A program made the translations under genes and the position numbers. This document shows, one piece after another, positions 54,805 through 63,453 of a DNA stretch of 64,000 bases. The stretch is from Variovorax saccharolyticus (lineage in GTDB: Bacteria; Pseudomonadota; Gammaproteobacteria; Burkholderiales; Burkholderiaceae_C). Every line of letters begins with the position of its first letter. Within the stretch, counting starts at the first letter, position 1. A model generated the notes under the pieces. It was not told the origin of the DNA. It saw only the letters and a program-made list of their open reading frames with translations, and did no database searches. The DNA lies in assembly GCF_030316765.1 (NCBI RefSeq), contig NZ_JASZYT010000002.1:558001-622000 (forward strand), in the 5' to 3' direction.

Positions 54805-55923
54805 ATGAGCACGAAAGCCGCCCCGCCCAGCGACACCTGGTACGCGAACGTCGAGAAAACCAGCCGGACCGACGACGAACGCATCAAGGACATCACTGTG
54901 TTGCCTCCCCCCGAACATCTGATCCGCTTCTTCCCGATCGCCGGGACGCCGGTGGAATCGCTGATCACCGGCACCCGCCATGCGATCCACAAGATCATGG
55001 CCGGCAAGGACGACCGGCTGCTGGTGATCATGGGTCCCTGCTCGATCCACGACCCGGCCGCTGCGCTCGACTACGCGCGCCGCCTGAAGGCCGAGCGCGA
55101 CAAGTACGCGGGCACGCTGGAGATCGTGATGCGCGTCTACTTCGAGAAGCCGCGCACCACGGTCGGCTGGAAGGGGCTCATCAACGACCCCTACCTCGAC
55201 GAGAGCTTCCGCATCGACGAGGGCCTGCGCATCGCGCGCCAGCTGCTGATCGACATCAACCGCCTGGGCCTGCCGGCCGGCAGCGAGTTCCTCGACGTGA
55301 TCTCGCCGCAGTACATCGGCGACCTGATCTCCTGGGGCGCGATCGGTGCCCGCACCACCGAGAGCCAGGTGCACCGCGAGCTGGCCTCGGGCCTGTCGGC
55401 GCCGATCGGCTTCAAGAACGGCACCGACGGCAACATCCGCATCGCCACCGACGCGATCCAGGCGGCGGCCCGCGGCCATCACTTCCTGTCGGTGCACAAG
55501 AACGGCCAGGTCGCGATCGTCCAGACCAACGGCAACCGCGACTGCCACGTGATCCTGCGCGGCGGCAAGGCGCCCAACTACGACGCCACCAGCGTCGCCG
55601 CGGCCTGCAAGGACCTCGAGGCCGCCAAGCTGCCGCCCAAGCTGATGGTCGACTGCAGCCACGCCAACAGCAGCAAGCAGCACCAGAAGCAGATCGACGT
55701 GGCGCGCGACATCGCCGACCAGATCGCGGGCGGCAGCCACAGCGTGTTCGGCCTGATGGTCGAGAGCCACCTGAAGGCCGGGGCGCAGAAGTTCACGGCC
55801 GGCAAGGATCCGATCACGGCGCTCGAGTATGGCCAGAGCATCACCGATGCCTGCCTGGGCTGGGAGGATTCGACCCAGGTGCTGGAGATCCTCTCGCAGG
55901 CGGTCAAGAAGCGCCGCAAGTGA
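54805..55923 (+). CDS. aroG: 3-deoxy-7-phosphoheptulonate (DAHP) synthase, class I
   Basis: The 372-residue enzyme condenses phosphoenolpyruvate and erythrose-4-phosphate, the entry to the shikimate pathway. VIMGPCSIHDPAAALDYA contains the metal-binding Cys; MRVYFEKPRTTVGWKGL, GARTTESQVHRELASGLS, GFKNGTDG and MVDCSHANSSK are conserved catalytic loops. Type I-alpha enzymes are feedback-inhibited by Phe, Tyr or Trp; which one cannot be told here. AAGGAAG precedes the ATG. The upstream leader peptide and terminator indicate attenuation by aromatic amino-acid supply. Confidence 0.94.
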   Translation: MSTKAAPPSDTWYANVEKTSRTDDERIKDITVLPPPEHLIRFFPIAGTPVESLITGTRHAIHKIMAGKDDRLLVIMGPCSIHDPAAALDYARRLKAERDKYAGTLEIVMRVYFEKPRTTVGWKGLINDPYLDESFRIDEGLRIARQLLIDINRLGLPAGSEFLDVISPQYIGDLISWGAIGARTTESQVHRELASGLSAPIGFKNGTDGNIRIATDAIQAAARGHHFLSVHKNGQVAIVQTNGNRDCHVILRGGKAPNYDATSVAAACKDLEAAKLPPKLMVDCSHANSSKQHQKQIDVARDIADQIAGGSHSVFGLMVESHLKAGAQKFTAGKDPITALEYGQSITDACLGWEDSTQVLEILSQAVKKRRK

Positions 55924-55944
55924 AGGCCGGCCCGGCGCCGGCCT
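55924..55944. terminator. Bidirectional hairpin between convergent aroG and cupin genes
   Basis: AGGCCGGC (55924-55931) and GCCGGCCT (55937-55944) form a perfect 8-bp stem with loop CCGGC. It starts at the base after the aroG stop and ends four bases before the cupin stop, so it can serve both convergent genes. No T-tract is present on either side. Confidence 0.5.
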
Positions 55945-55947
55945 GGA

Positions 55948-56448
55948 TCAGATCAGCTTCGCGAGCTCGGGCCAGTGGTGGCGCATCAGCGCCGCCTCGT
56001 CGCCTTCGGGCTGCATGAAGGCGAAGTCGTCGAAGTCGAAGCCCGGTCCGACGGTGCAGCTCACCAGCGTGTAGTCGGGGCCCGCCGGGGTGATGATCGG
56101 CCGCGCCGCCTGCCACTGGCCGGCCGGCACCGTGTGCTGCGGTCGGGTGCCATGGACATCGACCGGGCCGAGGCGCAGGTGGGCTGGTGGCGTGCGCAGC
56201 GCCGCATCGCTGGTCCAGAGCGCCAGCGGGGCGCCTTCCAGATGGATCCAGACCTCGTCGGACTGCACCCGGTGCCAGCGCGAATGCTGGTCGGCCTCGA
56301 GCAGGAAGTAGATGGTCGTGAGCGCATTGCGCGCGGCGCGCCCGTCGGCGGGTGTGACCTGCGCCGGCGAGCGGAAGATCTCGCGGAACCAGCCGCCCTC
56401 GGGGTGAGGCTGGAGCTGCAGGGTCTCAATGAGTTGTCGTGCGCGCAT
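55948..56448 (-). CDS. Cupin (DUF985) family protein
   Basis: The 166-residue protein belongs to the DUF985/Cupin_5 family: LIETLQLQPHPEGGWFREIFRS at the start, TTIYFLLEADQHSRWHRVQSDEVWIHLEG with potential metal-binding His residues, QHTVPAGQWQAARP and CTVGPGFDFDDFAF. These are small beta-barrel proteins, some linked to sugar-epimerase-like activity, but no reaction is established. GGAGGAA precedes the ATG at 56448. It lies eleven bases downstream of mpl and is probably cotranscribed with it. Confidence 0.85.
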   Translation of the reverse strand: MRARQLIETLQLQPHPEGGWFREIFRSPAQVTPADGRAARNALTTIYFLLEADQHSRWHRVQSDEVWIHLEGAPLALWTSDAALRTPPAHLRLGPVDVHGTRPQHTVPAGQWQAARPIITPAGPDYTLVSCTVGPGFDFDDFAFMQPEGDEAALMRHHWPELAKLI

Positions 56449-56459
56449 GGAATTCCTCC

Positions 56460-57860
56460 CTAGGCTTCGCGCAGTGCCGAAAGCAGCTTCTCGTGGATGC
56501 CGCCGAAGCCGCCGTTGCTCATGCAGACGATGTGGTCCCCGGCGCGCGCCGATGCCGCCACCTGCGCCACGAGGACGTCGATCGCCCCGGCCACGCGGGC
56601 CCGGTCGCCCATCGGCGCCAGCGCGGCAGCGGCGTCCCAGTCGAGTCCGCCGCTGTGGCAGAACGACAGGTCGGCCGCTTCGAGGCTCCAGGGCAGCTGG
56701 GCCGCCATGGTGCCCAGCTTCATGGTGTTGCTGCGGGGTTCGAAGACCGCGAGGATGCGGTCCTGCCGGTGGCCGGCGGCGTCCAGCTTCTGGCGCAGGC
56801 CGTCGAGCGTGGTGCGGATCGCCGTCGGATGATGGGCGAAATCGTCGTAGACCGTGATCGTCCCCGGAGTGCGCTGCACGCTGCCGCGCAGTTCCATCCG
56901 CCGGCGCACGTTGCGAAAGCTGGCCAGCGCGGCGGCGGCCTCTGCCGGCGCGACGCCGACGTGCTCGGCGGCGACGATCGCCGCCAGCCCGTTCATCTGG
57001 TTGTGCAGGCCCGAAAGCCCCCACTCGACCCGGCCGACGCGCTCGCCGCGGCGCAGCACGTCGAAGGCATCGTGCGGCCCCGCGGCCTGCCATTCGCCGC
57101 CGGCCCCGAAGCGCGCGAGCTCGCTCCAGCAGCCCTGGGCCAGCACGCGCTGCAGGCTCTCCTCGGTGGCGTTGACGACCACCCGCCCCTGGCCGGGAAC
57201 CGTGCGCACCAAGTGATGGAACTGCCGCTCGATCGCCGCCAGGTCGTCGAAGATGTCGGCGTGGTCGAACTCGAGGTTGTTCAGGATCGCGGTGCGCGGG
57301 CGGTAGTGGACGAACTTGCTGCGCTTGTCGAAGAAAGCGGTGTCGTATTCGTCCGCCTCGATGACGAACGGAGCGGCCGTATCCGCACCCAGCCGGGCCG
57401 AGACGCCGAAATCGAGCGGCACGCCGCCGACCAGGAAGCCCGGCGCCCGGCCGGCGCGCTCGAGGATCCAGGCCAGCATCGAGGTGGTGGTGGTCTTGCC
57501 GTGGGTGCCGGCGACCGCCATGACGTGGCGGCCCTGGAGCACCTGCTCGGCCAGCCACTGCGGGCCGCTGGTGTAGGGCACGCCGGCGTCGAGGATGGCT
57601 TCCATCAGCGGGAACTTGGGGCTGCCGTCCGCCAGCCGGGCCCGGGACACCACGTTGCCGACCACGAAGACGTCAGGCTTCAGGGCCAGCTGGTCGGCGC
57701 CGAAGCCCTCGATCAGATCGATGCCGAGCGAGCGCAGCTGGTCGCTCATGGGCGGATAGACGCCGGCATCGCAGCCGGTCACCCGGTGCCCGGCTTCGCG
57801 CGCAAGTGCCGCCACACCCCCCATGAAGGTGCCGCAGATGCCGAGAATGTGAATGTGCAT
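56460..57860 (-). CDS. mpl: UDP-MurNAc:L-Ala-gamma-D-Glu-meso-DAP ligase
   Basis: The 466-residue recycling ligase re-attaches murein tripeptide to UDP-MurNAc. IHILGICGTFMGGVAALA is the UDP domain, [12 protein letters not shown] (residues 117-126) the ATP loop, VIEADEYDTAFFDKRSKFVHYRP is specific for Mpl versus MurC, and YDDFAHHPTAIRTT is conserved. It complements the de novo pathway encoded in the dcw cluster. TAGAAT ends six bases before its ATG. Confidence 0.94.
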   Translation of the reverse strand: MHIHILGICGTFMGGVAALAREAGHRVTGCDAGVYPPMSDQLRSLGIDLIEGFGADQLALKPDVFVVGNVVSRARLADGSPKFPLMEAILDAGVPYTSGPQWLAEQVLQGRHVMAVAGTHGKTTTTSMLAWILERAGRAPGFLVGGVPLDFGVSARLGADTAAPFVIEADEYDTAFFDKRSKFVHYRPRTAILNNLEFDHADIFDDLAAIERQFHHLVRTVPGQGRVVVNATEESLQRVLAQGCWSELARFGAGGEWQAAGPHDAFDVLRRGERVGRVEWGLSGLHNQMNGLAAIVAAEHVGVAPAEAAAALASFRNVRRRMELRGSVQRTPGTITVYDDFAHHPTAIRTTLDGLRQKLDAAGHRQDRILAVFEPRSNTMKLGTMAAQLPWSLEAADLSFCHSGGLDWDAAAALAPMGDRARVAGAIDVLVAQVAASARAGDHIVCMSNGGFGGIHEKLLSALREA

Positions 57861-57866
57861 CGGTCG

Positions 57867-57923
57867 ATTCTAGGGACGCGCAAGGGCCTTCCGCCTGTGC
57901 AAGCCGCGCAGTGCGGGCAAAAT
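57867..57923. promoter_or_regulatory. Divergent -10-like hexamers for mpl and the 57930 gene
   Basis: In a 69-bp divergent gap, TAGAAT on the minus strand (57872-57867) ends six bases before the mpl ATG, and CAAAAT on the plus strand (57918-57923) ends six bases before the ATG at 57930. The symmetry of spacing supports both as -10 boxes of leaderless transcripts, though -35 hexamers are poor. Confidence 0.45.
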
Positions 57924-57929
57924 GCCCGG

Positions 57930-58526
57930 ATGGACACGTCGAAGCAGGAAATCGCCGCCGCCGCGGCCCGCCTCGTGGTCGAGGAGGGGCTGGAATACGG
58001 GCCCGCCAAGCGCCGCGCACTGCGCGACCTCGGCTTGCCCACGCGCACCGCGCTGCCGAACAACGACGAAGTCGAAACCGAGGTCCGCGACTACATCCAG
58101 CTCTTCTGCGCCGACACCCAGCCGCAGGAACTGCACGCCCTGCGCCTGCTGGCCCTCGAGTGGATGGAGCGCATGGCGCAGTTTCGCCCGCATGTGGGCG
58201 GCGCCGTCTGGCACGGCACCGCGACGCGGCTGTCGGACATCTATATCCAGCTGTTCTGCGACGACTCGAAATCGGCTGAGATCGCGCTGATCGATCATCA
58301 CGTCGACTACGAGCCGCGCATGGTCACCGGCTTCCACGGCGAACAGGTCGAGGCGCTCAGCGTCCACGCCAGCAGCCGCACCCTGGGCGAAGAGATCGGC
58401 GTGCACTTGCTGGTCTACGACCTGGACGACCTGCGCGGCGCGCTCAAGCCCGACTCGCAGGGGCGGGCGCCGCGGGGCAACCTGGCGGCGCTCCGGCGGC
58501 TGATGGAAAAAGAAAAGGACTCCTGA
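57930..58526 (+). CDS. Conserved hypothetical protein
   Basis: This 198-residue protein is not assigned to a function. It is soluble, without signal peptide or membrane span. A helical N-terminal part (EIAAAAARLVVEEGLEYGPAKRRALRDLG) is followed by an alpha/beta part containing ALEWMERMAQFRPHVGGAVWHGTATRLSDIYIQLFCDD in two stretches and ALIDHHVDYEPR; the alternation of strand and acidic residues is faintly like nucleotidyltransferases, but no motif is complete. A TlpA-like gene follows after two bases, so the two are probably cotranscribed. Confidence 0.7.
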   Translation: MDTSKQEIAAAAARLVVEEGLEYGPAKRRALRDLGLPTRTALPNNDEVETEVRDYIQLFCADTQPQELHALRLLALEWMERMAQFRPHVGGAVWHGTATRLSDIYIQLFCDDSKSAEIALIDHHVDYEPRMVTGFHGEQVEALSVHASSRTLGEEIGVHLLVYDLDDLRGALKPDSQGRAPRGNLAALRRLMEKEKDS

Positions 58527-58528
58527 GA

Positions 58529-59068
58529 ATGACTTCAAGCCCGACGCGCCGAGGCTGGCTGTACGGGAGCGTGGCCGCGGTCGCCGCCGCCGCCGGGATC
58601 GGCGGCGCATGGTGGAAGCAGCAGCGCCCGGGCGGGGGCGGCAGCGCCGAAAAGCTGGATTCCGCCTTCTGGGCGCTGCGTTTCGAGCGCCCCGAGGGCG
58701 GCGAGGTGACCTTCGAGAGCCTGCGCGGGAAGCCTCTGCTGATCAACTTCTGGGCGACCTGGTGTCCGCCCTGCGTCGAAGAAATGCCCATGATCGACGC
58801 TTTCTTTCGTGAAAACAGTGGCAACGGTTGGCAAGTCGTCGGCTTGGCGATCGATCAGCCGAGCGCCGTCCGCAAATTCCTGGCCCGCACGCCGGTCAGC
58901 TACCCGATCGGGCTGGCCGGCTTGCAGGGCACCGAGCTGGTCAAGCAGATGGGCAACACGGCGGGCGGATTGCCCTTCACCCTGGTGGTCGATTCGGGCG
59001 GATCGGTGGCGGCGCGTAAAATGGGCAAGCTCGATGCCGCCGACCTCCAAACATGGCGACGGGCATAG
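58529..59068 (+). CDS. TlpA-like membrane-anchored thiol-disulfide oxidoreductase
   Basis: This 179-residue protein has an N-terminal membrane anchor or uncleaved signal (residues ~10-27, [20 protein letters not shown]) and a periplasmic thioredoxin fold with WCPPC (C79, C82) in [18 protein letters not shown] and a cis-Pro loop near [10 protein letters not shown]. Such proteins reduce disulfides in the periplasm, for example for cytochrome maturation. AAGGA precedes the ATG. It sits two bases after the hypothetical gene. Confidence 0.9.
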   Translation: MTSSPTRRGWLYGSVAAVAAAAGIGGAWWKQQRPGGGGSAEKLDSAFWALRFERPEGGEVTFESLRGKPLLINFWATWCPPCVEEMPMIDAFFRENSGNGWQVVGLAIDQPSAVRKFLARTPVSYPIGLAGLQGTELVKQMGNTAGGLPFTLVVDSGGSVAARKMGKLDAADLQTWRRA

Positions 59069-59183
59069 TTCACGGCTAGAATCCAGCCCCTATCAATCCG
59101 GTAGTTGGCGCTCAAACGCCGAAATAACCGGATCTTCAGGCGAGTTAAATTCAAATGACCGGCAAAGCCGGCGCTGGAGTCCC
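59069..59183 (+). promoter_or_regulatory. accB leader region
   Basis: This 115-base gap carries TAGAAT at 59077-59082, a possible -10 giving a leader of about 95 bases, and a short stem CCGGC-AAA-GCCGG just before the GGAG ribosome site at about 59176. In other bacteria accBC is autoregulated by AccB; no direct operator can be identified here. Confidence 0.35.
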
Positions 59184-59651
59184 ATGGATCTACGCAAGCT
59201 CAAGACACTGATCGACCTGGTGTCCGAATCCAACATTTCCGAACTGGAAATCACCGAAACCGAAGGCAAGGTCCGTATCGTCAAGGGCGGTGTCGCGGCA
59301 CCGGTCCAGTACGTCCAGACCCTCGCCGCGCCGCCCGCCGGCGGCCCGCAGGCGGCGGCCGCTCCGGCGGCTGCAGCCGCGGCGCCCGCTGCGGCGCCGG
59401 TCGAATCCGCTCCGGTCGGCCACGCGATCAAGTCGCCGATGGTCGGTACCTTCTACCGTTCGTCGAGCCCGGGCGCTCCGGCCTTCGTCGAAATCGGCAG
59501 CCAGGTCAAGGAAGGCGACACGGTCTGCATCATCGAGGCCATGAAGATCCTGAACGAGATCGAGGCCGACAAGTCGGGCACCGTGACCCAGATCCTCGGC
59601 GAGAACGGCCAGGCGGTCGAGTACGGCCAGCCGCTGTTCATCATCGAGTGA
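59184..59651 (+). CDS. accB: Biotin carboxyl carrier protein of acetyl-CoA carboxylase
   Basis: The 155-residue carrier has a conserved N-terminal segment ([23 protein letters not shown] in two parts), an Ala/Pro-rich flexible linker (~50-78) and the biotinyl domain with [10 protein letters not shown]121 carries biotin. It shuttles carboxyl groups from AccC to the carboxyltransferase in fatty-acid synthesis. The accC start overlaps or directly follows its stop. Confidence 0.95.
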   Translation: MDLRKLKTLIDLVSESNISELEITETEGKVRIVKGGVAAPVQYVQTLAAPPAGGPQAAAAPAAAAAAPAAAPVESAPVGHAIKSPMVGTFYRSSSPGAPAFVEIGSQVKEGDTVCIIEAMKILNEIEADKSGTVTQILGENGQAVEYGQPLFIIE

Positions 59652-59653
59652 GC

Positions 59654-61003
59654 ATGTTCAAGAAGATCCTGGTCGCCAACCGCGGCGAGATTGCTTTGCG
59701 GATCCAGCGCGCCTGCAGCGAACTGGGCATCAAGGCGGTGATGGTGTATTCCGAAGCCGACCGCGACGCCAAGTACGTCAAGCTGGCCGAGGAAGCGGTG
59801 TGCATCGGCCCCGCGCCGTCCTCGCAGAGCTACCTGAACATGCCGGCCATCATCTCGGCGGCCGAAGTGACCGACTCGGAGGCGATCCATCCGGGTTACG
59901 GCTTCCTGAGCGAGAACGCCAACTTCGCCGAAAGAGTCGAGCAGAGCGGCTTCCAGTTCATCGGCCCGACGCCCGAGTCGATCCGCATCATGGGCGACAA
60001 GGTGTCGGCCAAGCAGGCGATGATCAAGGCCGGCGTGCCCTGCGTGCCGGGCTCCGAAGGCGAGCTGTCCGACGACGCGACCACCAACAAGCGCATCGCC
60101 CGGGCGATCGGCTACCCGGTGATCATCAAGGCCGCGGGCGGCGGCGGCGGTCGCGGCATGCGCGTGGTCCACACCGAGGCGGCACTGGTCAACGCGATCC
60201 AGATGACCAAGGCGGAAGCCGGCGCGGCCTTCAACAATCCGGCCGTCTACATGGAGAAGTTTCTCCAGAACCCGCGCCACATCGAGATCCAGATCCTCGC
60301 CGACAAGCACAAGAACGCTGTCTACCTGGGCGAGCGCGACTGCTCCATGCAGAGGCGCCACCAGAAGGTGATCGAGGAATCGCCGGCACCGGGCATCCCG
60401 CGCAAGCTGATCGAGAAGATCGGCGAGCGCTGCGCGGCGGCCTGCAAGAAGATCGGCTACCGCGGCGCCGGCACTTTCGAGTTCCTCTACGAGAACGGCG
60501 AGTTCTACTTCATCGAGATGAACACCCGCGTGCAGGTGGAGCATCCGGTGACCGAGTTCACCACCGGCATCGACATCGTGAAGACGCAGATCATGGTGGC
60601 GGCGGGAGAGAAGCTGCCCTTCACCCAGCGCCAGATCGAAGTGCGCGGCCACGCGATCGAGTGCCGCATCAACGCCGAGGATCCGTACAAGTTCACGCCC
60701 TCGCCGGGGCGCATCACGATGTGGCACCCGCCGGGCGGGCCGGGCGTTCGCGTGGATTCCCACGTGTACACCAACTACTTCGTGCCTCCGAACTACGACT
60801 CGATGATCGGCAAGATCATCGTCTACGGCGACACGCGCGAGCAGGCGATGGCGCGCATGCGCACGGCGCTCAACGAGACCGTGATCGAAGGCATCCAGAC
60901 CAACATGGCGCTGCACCGCGAGCTGATGGTGGACGCCAAGTTCATGAGCGGCGGCACCAACATCCACTATCTGGAAGAGTGGCTCGCTGCGCATAAGCGT
61001 TGA
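59654..61003 (+). CDS. accC: Biotin carboxylase subunit of acetyl-CoA carboxylase
   Basis: The 449-residue ATP-grasp enzyme carboxylates biotin on Acc[48 protein letters not shown] (ATP loop), [17 protein letters not shown] and [16 protein letters not shown] are all present. The ATG at 59654 gives the standard N terminus; a GTG two codons earlier overlaps the accB stop. A REP-like element follows the stop codon. Confidence 0.96.
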   Translation: MFKKILVANRGEIALRIQRACSELGIKAVMVYSEADRDAKYVKLAEEAVCIGPAPSSQSYLNMPAIISAAEVTDSEAIHPGYGFLSENANFAERVEQSGFQFIGPTPESIRIMGDKVSAKQAMIKAGVPCVPGSEGELSDDATTNKRIARAIGYPVIIKAAGGGGGRGMRVVHTEAALVNAIQMTKAEAGAAFNNPAVYMEKFLQNPRHIEIQILADKHKNAVYLGERDCSMQRRHQKVIEESPAPGIPRKLIEKIGERCAAACKKIGYRGAGTFEFLYENGEFYFIEMNTRVQVEHPVTEFTTGIDIVKTQIMVAAGEKLPFTQRQIEVRGHAIECRINAEDPYKFTPSPGRITMWHPPGGPGVRVDSHVYTNYFVPPNYDSMIGKIIVYGDTREQAMARMRTALNETVIEGIQTNMALHRELMVDAKFMSGGTNIHYLEEWLAAHKR

Positions 61004-61004
61004 C

Positions 61005-61100
61005 CTCCCCCAGGTTGGCTCACTTCGTGTAGCCGCCCACCCCCTCGCCGGGGGCAACACCAGCGGCCCGGCAAAGCCGGTTCCGCGGTGTTTCACGAAG
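61005..61100 (+). repeat. REP-like element, copy C
   Basis: A single copy of the element paired at 52772-53029: AGGTTGGCTCACTTCGTGTA, the hairpin CACCCCCT/GGGGGCA, then CCGGCAAAGCCGG and CCGCGGTGTTTCAC. It lies between accC and prmA, again directly after a stop codon and outside coding sequence. The two hairpins are preserved among copies. Confidence 0.8.
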
Positions 61101-61166
61101 GGGCTTCGCTTCGCTGGCCAGGTAGAGCCGGGATCGTGCCTCGGTGGATGACTGAGAGGATTTGCC

Positions 61167-62051
61167 ATGTTCGAACTTCGCCTGCTGGCGCCCGAGGATC
61201 TCGTCGAGACCGTCAGCGATGCGCTCGACGCGCTCGATGCGCTGAGCGTTTCCGTCGAGGACGCCGACGCCCAGACCGACGCCGAGCAGGCCCTGTTCGG
61301 CGAGCCCGGCATGCCGCCGCCCAAGGATGGCTGGCAGCGCTCCCGCGTGATCGCGCTGTTCGCGACCGAGGCCCTGGCGCGCGAAGCGGCGGCGCTGCTC
61401 GAGGCGCAGGACTTCTTCGTCGAGTGCCGCCTGCTGGGCCTGGCCGACGTGCCCGAGCAGGACTGGGTGCGGCTGACGCAGTCGCAGTTCGCGCCGGTGG
61501 AGATCACACCCGAATTCTGGATCGTGCCGACCTGGCACGAGCCGCCGGCTCAGGCCCGCCAGGTGATCCGGCTCGATCCCGGGCTGGCTTTCGGCACCGG
61601 CACGCATCCGACCACGCGCATGTGCCTGCGCTGGATCGCGACGCGCGGCGCTGCTGGCGGCAAGCGGGTGCTCGACTACGGATGCGGCTCCGGCATCCTG
61701 GCGATCGGCGCGGCGAAGTTCGGCGCTGCCGACATCGATGCGGTCGACATCGATCCGGCTGCGGTGGAGTCGACCGAGCTCAACGCCGAGGCCAATGGCG
61801 TTCAACTGAAGGCAGGGCTGCCGGACGCATCGGCAGGCCGCTACGGCATCGTGCTCGCGAACATCCTCGCGACGCCGCTCAAGGTGCTGGCGCCCCTGCT
61901 GTGCGCGCATGTCGCGCCGGGTGGCTCGCTGGTGCTCGCCGGGATCCTCGAGCGCCAGGCCGACGAGCTCAAGGCCGCCTATGCGCCGTACGCTGCGCTG
62001 GAAGTCAGCGACAGCGAGGACGGCTGGATCCTGATGACCGCCACGCTGTAG
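61167..62051 (+). CDS. prmA: Ribosomal protein L11 methyltransferase
   Basis: The 294-residue SAM enzyme trimethylates ribosomal protein L11. A substrate-binding N-terminal domain is followed by DPGLAFGTGTHPTTRMCLRW, SAM motif I LDYGCGSGILAIGAAKFGA, VDIDPAAVEST and LANILATPLKVLAP. GAGGA precedes the ATG. Placement after accC is the common proteobacterial order (accB-accC-prmA). Confidence 0.95.
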   Translation: MFELRLLAPEDLVETVSDALDALDALSVSVEDADAQTDAEQALFGEPGMPPPKDGWQRSRVIALFATEALAREAAALLEAQDFFVECRLLGLADVPEQDWVRLTQSQFAPVEITPEFWIVPTWHEPPAQARQVIRLDPGLAFGTGTHPTTRMCLRWIATRGAAGGKRVLDYGCGSGILAIGAAKFGAADIDAVDIDPAAVESTELNAEANGVQLKAGLPDASAGRYGIVLANILATPLKVLAPLLCAHVAPGGSLVLAGILERQADELKAAYAPYAALEVSDSEDGWILMTATL

Positions 62052-62094
62052 CGCGCAGTGGGCGTCGGCCCGGCAACCCTACAATCGGCGCCTC

Positions 62095-63405
62095 ATGAGC
62101 CTGGCCACCCGCTGCCCCGCCTGCGACACCACTTTCAAGGTGGTGCGGGACCAGCTTCGCATCTCCGATGGCTGGGTGCGCTGCGGGCGTTGCAGCCAGG
62201 TGTTCGATGCCACCGTCGACCTGCATGAGTCGGCGGATGCCCAGCCCGCGGCACCGGTGCCGCCGTCCGGGCCCGCGCCGACCCTGGACGAGCAGCATTC
62301 CCAAGCCGAGCCCGAAGCCGAAGCTGAGCCTGAGCCTGAGCCTGAGCCCGAGCCCGAGCCCGAGCCCGAGCCTGGGCGTGAGCCTGATGCCGAAGCCGAA
62401 GCCGAAGCCGAAGCCGAAGCCGAAGCCGAAGCGGCCGACGATTCGAAACAGGACCTCGCCGAGACCGATTTCCTCGACGAGGAGTCGGGCCCGATGCCGC
62501 TGACCGAGGCGCCGGCTCTGCCGGCTGCCAGCGCGGTCTCCTGGCCCGATCCGGATTCGCTGCTGCTCGGTGACCACGGCCGAATCGCCGTGCGACCGCC
62601 GGCACCGCCGCCGCTCTCCTTCCCCGACATCGATCTCTCGCTGCCGCCCCGCCCCGCACTGGCTGCCAGCGAGGCGGCAGCGCCGGAGTTCGACGACTCC
62701 GGCCATGCGCAACTGCAAAAGGCGCTGCGCCGTGCGCGGGTCAAGGCCGCCAAGGTCGCGAAGGCCAAGGCCAGGGAGCAGCAGGGGGCCGCAGAGACTG
62801 GGGTCACGCCGGTGGTGCTGGCCGCGAGCGAGGCCGAGCAGCCCGGGGGGCCGATGCTTCCGGTCGAAGTGCCCCGGGCGCCGGCCTTCCTGGGCGGCGA
62901 CGAAGCTGCCTCCTGGTGGCAGCGTCCCGCGGCCCGGCGCTCGCTGGCGGGCGCCGCGATCCTGGCGGCGCTCCTGCTGATCGCCCAGGTGCTGCACCAT
63001 GAACGCGACCTGATCGCGGCGCGCCAGCCCGCACTGCGTCCGCTGCTGGCGAGCATGTGCCGGCTGACCGGTTGCGAGCTCTCGGCCCTGCGGCAGATCA
63101 ACGACATCAAGATCGATGGCGCATCGTTCGCGCGCGACAAGAACGGCGATGGGTTCCAGCTCAGCTTCACGGTGCGCAATGTCGCCGCCGTGCCGCTCGC
63201 GATGCCGGCGGTCGAGCTGTCGCTGCTCGACACCCAGGAGCGCGCCGTGGTGCGACGCGTGCTCATGCCCCCCGACTTCGGCGCCCCGGCGGTGCTGGCG
63301 GCGCGCGCCGAGCGCTCGGCGTCGCTGTCGCTCAACCTCGGCGGCGCCGATGCGGCGTCCATGCCGCCGGTCGCCGGCTTCCGCATCGAGGCGCTCTATC
63401 CCTGA
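62095..63405 (+). CDS. Zinc-ribbon DUF3426 membrane protein with Pro-Glu and Ala-Glu repeats
   Basis: The 436-residue protein starts with an MJ0042-type zinc ribbon (C7, C10, C30, C33 in RCPACDTTFKV and RCGRCSQVFD), continues with a low-complexity acidic stretch of alternating Pro-Glu and Ala-Glu (~71-112), a long linker, one membrane span (~282-302) and a C-terminal DUF3426 domain with GASFARDKNGDGFQLSFTV. The role is unknown; the gene commonly follows prmA. The acidic stretch is built from six-base DNA repeats at 62305-62435. TACAAT lies nine bases before the start. Confidence 0.85.
   Translation: MSLATRCPACDTTFKVVRDQLRISDGWVRCGRCSQVFDATVDLHESADAQPAAPVPPSGPAPTLDEQHSQAEPEAEAEPEPEPEPEPEPEPEPGREPDAEAEAEAEAEAEAEAADDSKQDLAETDFLDEESGPMPLTEAPALPAASAVSWPDPDSLLLGDHGRIAVRPPAPPPLSFPDIDLSLPPRPALAASEAAAPEFDDSGHAQLQKALRRARVKAAKVAKAKAREQQGAAETGVTPVVLAASEAEQPGGPMLPVEVPRAPAFLGGDEAASWWQRPAARRSLAGAAILAALLLIAQVLHHERDLIAARQPALRPLLASMCRLTGCELSALRQINDIKIDGASFARDKNGDGFQLSFTVRNVAAVPLAMPAVELSLLDTQERAVVRRVLMPPDFGAPAVLAARAERSASLSLNLGGADAASMPPVAGFRIEALYP
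62305..62435 (+). repeat. In-frame hexanucleotide tandem repeats inside the DUF3426 gene
   Basis: Consecutive six-base units of the types GAGCCT, GAGCCC and GAAGCC fill this stretch, encoding Glu-Pro and Glu-Ala pairs. Because each unit is two codons, gain or loss of units keeps the frame. Units are homogeneous over short runs (GCCGAA repeated near 62389-62430), as produced by slippage. Confidence 0.8.
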
Positions 63406-63453
63406 GCGCGCCGATCTTCCCGCTCCTTTTTCAGTTCAACCAACAGCTCTCCC

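Noticed and set aside
62305-62435. CRISPR-like array
   Set aside because: The six-base units are contiguous, without spacers, and lie in frame inside a coding sequence.
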